From positions 1-21,469 of IMG/VR virus record IMGVR_UViG_3300020410_000076: a stretch of DNA of 21,469 bases; one strand, 5' to 3'. Within the stretch, counting starts at the first letter, position 1. Every line of letters begins with the position of its first letter. The translations under genes and the position numbers were made by a program. The stretch comes from a virus. Positions 20,084 through 21,469 of the stretch are shown in pieces. Below the pieces are notes generated by a model. That model saw only the letters and a list, made by a program, of their open reading frames with translations. It did not search any database and was not told the DNA's origin.

Positions 20084-21022
20084 TTAGACTTTCATCTGCT
20101 TATAAAGGTCATTAGCATATTTGTCGTGGGAACCTTGTCCTGGATGAGCTTTGTCATATTCTGCTTTATCGAACCATTCCCAGCGTTCTGCAGTGATTTC
20201 AGGGTATTTTTCTTTAATTGTGAAGTATAAGTTTCTATCCCAGCCACTTATAACAACCTTTGCTTTACTCTTTACTGCTATATCTATCATATAATCTACA
20301 TATTTCATTAGAAATACTGTAAGAGGTATGCCTTCTTTACCTTGTTTTATCTCTTCATGTAGTTCTTCATAATCAGGTTGTGATAAATTACTTAATAATT
20401 GTAACCATTCAGGTGTATGAGGCAATACCTGTGTTAATGCTCCCAATGCCATAAAACCTTGATCTCGCATACTTATTAACTTTGCCTCAGGAAAAGATAA
20501 TATTATAGTATCAAATTTCATCATGTTTGTAACCACTAAAAACTTTTTAAACATGACTAGAATGTTTGCTCCTGCTGTAGCAAAATTACATACACCATAA
20601 TCTGGTGGTAATTTTTCCTGTAATCTTTCTCCATATGTTATATTACAACCAGCACCAAAGGTATCACTAGAGCCAAATAATCCTACTAATTTAGGTTTAT
20701 CTAATCGCCAAGGGTCTCTGTGATTATACTCATTCATTTGATATGACCACTCATATCGTTCCCAACCATATATGTTTTGAATAGGGCCAGGTCCTGTAAA
20801 GTTTTTCAATACTCCAAATGGAATTAGATCATGAGGTGTTTTTATTGTAGCGAGGTAATCAGGATTTGTAGATATTACTTCGTTGAATTGGATATTGTAG
20901 TTAGGTGATTGATGATTCTTATCGTTTTTTAGCTGTCTTTTTAGCCACTCTTCTTTAACAGGGTCTATTGTCTTGTTATTGAATAACGACCTGATTTCAT
21001 CAAAACGGTCATTTAGTTTCAT
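20084..21022 (-). CDS. SGNH/GDSL-like hydrolase
   Basis: The 312-aa protein shows the SGNH blocks in order. LVGLFGSSDTFGAG (112-125) is block I, with Ser119 the probable nucleophile. VCNFATAGANILVM (144-157) fits the block II-III Gly/Asn region. DKAHPGQGSH (290-299) is block V, with Asp290-x-x-His293. The family cleaves esters, often acetyl groups on sugars or lipids. In a phage virion block it could deacetylate or modify host surface glycans, though there is no signal peptide or beta-helix. The N-terminal 110 residues are less conserved and may dock it to a partner. ATG 21022 has AGGATA upstream and starts 4 nt after the preceding stop. Confidence 0.72.
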   Translation of the reverse strand: MKLNDRFDEIRSLFNNKTIDPVKEEWLKRQLKNDKNHQSPNYNIQFNEVISTNPDYLATIKTPHDLIPFGVLKNFTGPGPIQNIYGWERYEWSYQMNEYNHRDPWRLDKPKLVGLFGSSDTFGAGCNITYGERLQEKLPPDYGVCNFATAGANILVMFKKFLVVTNMMKFDTIILSFPEAKLISMRDQGFMALGALTQVLPHTPEWLQLLSNLSQPDYEELHEEIKQGKEGIPLTVFLMKYVDYMIDIAVKSKAKVVISGWDRNLYFTIKEKYPEITAERWEWFDKAEYDKAHPGQGSHDKYANDLYKQMKV

Positions 21023-21026
21023 AATA

Positions 21027-21469
21027 TTATCCTACTGAATAACTGAACGCCTTATAGGCTCTTGATGCCTTCTTAAGTGTCGGGCCTCCTGATTTAATTC
21101 TGGACACTGGTTTTGCTTTATATTTAGCTTTAAATGGTTTTGCCTTAATTTTATATCTTTTTGCTTTGTAAGAAGCTGCTCCTTTAATTGGCTTAGCTGC
21201 TTTATATTTCTTAGCTCTTTGTGGGCCTTTGCCTCTATTTGTAAGACGTTTGATTTCGTTTCTTCTCATCTGAGGAAGTAGTTTTACAGATATACGATTA
21301 ACAAGTGGTTGGAATCTTGTTATCATTCTTTCTAAACGTGCCTTCTCTGCTGGTGGTAGTCCTGCTCTATCCCTACCTCTTAATAGACGTTTGTAAACCA
21401 TAAGCCTTGCACCACGAACAGCCCTACGTTTTAATCTGTCTGGTGTAGAACCTCTTCGTAATGCTATAC
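21027..21469 (-). CDS. Partial basic Lys/Ala-rich protein (N-terminus outside window)
   Basis: The frame is open to the right edge without a stop. A Met at 21401 is available, but the upstream residues (IALRRGSTPDRLKRRAVRGA, then RL) read as a continuation of the same basic helical domain, so the gene is cut by the window and the true start lies beyond it. Visible domains are an Arg-rich helical part (YKRLLRGRDRAGLPPAEKAR; ISVKLLPQMRRNEIKRLTNR) and a C-terminal low-complexity tail of repeated K-A-K units (IKAKPFKAKYKAKP). Similar Arg-rich proteins occur in marine T4-like phages without known function. The tail looks histone-like and suggests DNA or nucleic-acid contact, perhaps in the head. 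Confidence 0.75.
   Translation of the reverse strand, partial: IALRRGSTPDRLKRRAVRGARLMVYKRLLRGRDRAGLPPAEKARLERMITRFQPLVNRISVKLLPQMRRNEIKRLTNRGKGPQRAKKYKAAKPIKGAASYKAKRYKIKAKPFKAKYKAKPVSRIKSGGPTLKKASRAYKAFSYSVG

Noticed and set aside
1-21469. tRNA genes, CRISPR arrays, insertion sequences, integrase or attachment sites
   Set aside because: The gaps between genes are all under 100 bases and none shows a cloverleaf, repeat-spacer pattern or terminal inverted repeats.

Overview
This window looks like part of an AT-rich, marine T4-like myovirus (a tailed phage resembling the cyanophage / pelagiphage branch). The basis is protein recognition by eye: a T4 gp61-type primase, a T4-type RNase H/FEN exonuclease, ThyX, class I ribonucleotide reductase (NrdA, NrdB), a WYL_2-type protein, virion-like proteins and exact T4 late promoter boxes (TATAAATA). 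No database search was run, so host and genus are inferences. Nearly all genes are on the minus strand, tightly packed, often with 1-nt TAATG/TAGTG or 11-nt overlaps. I saw no tRNA, rRNA, CRISPR array, IS element or gene-free gap over 300 bases.

Reading in the direction of minus-strand transcription (right to left): (1) 21469-16035 is a probable virion/late block. It holds a Lys/Ala-rich basic protein cut by the window edge, an SGNH-like hydrolase, a 513-aa charged protein with its own late promoter and a strong in-frame internal start, two Ala/Gly/Ser/Thr-rich structural-like proteins, two conserved-looking unknowns and a coiled-coil protein with a C-terminal membrane anchor. (2) 16010-7903 is a DNA replication/nucleotide operon behind a sigma70-like promoter (TTGATT-17-TATAAT) with a dyad inside its spacer. 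The order is primase, ThyX, NrdA, a 29-codon micro-ORF, a QueC-like PP-loop enzyme, NrdB, a zinc ribbon, a cupin, a small membrane protein, a GIY-YIG-like protein, a large coiled-coil membrane protein and a WYL_2 protein. (3) 7896-5830 starts at a second strong promoter (TTGACT-17-TATAAT) and carries a 372-aa unknown and RNase H. (4) 5806-3441 follows a late promoter lying inside the RNase H gene: an AT-hook protein, a conserved unknown, a radical SAM/SPASM enzyme and a minimal SDR-like protein. (5) 1547-3471 is the only plus-strand cassette. It has its own late promoter, a possible PD-(D/E)XK nuclease-like protein and a NUMOD3 DNA-binding protein, and it converges on and overlaps the SDR gene. 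(6) 1475-1 returns to the minus strand: a late class 3 lipase, a small membrane protein, a third sigma70-like promoter and two unknown small genes.

The genes suggest a phage that makes its own dNTPs and dTMP during replication (nrdA, nrdB, thyX beside the primase) and switches to late transcription through TATAAATA boxes. The less ordinary parts are promoters placed 7-10 nt from start codons with no Shine-Dalgarno, the QueC-like gene and micro-ORF wedged between nrdA and nrdB, the radical SAM/SDR pair, the plus-strand nuclease-like/NUMOD cassette, and the nested start in the 513-aa gene.
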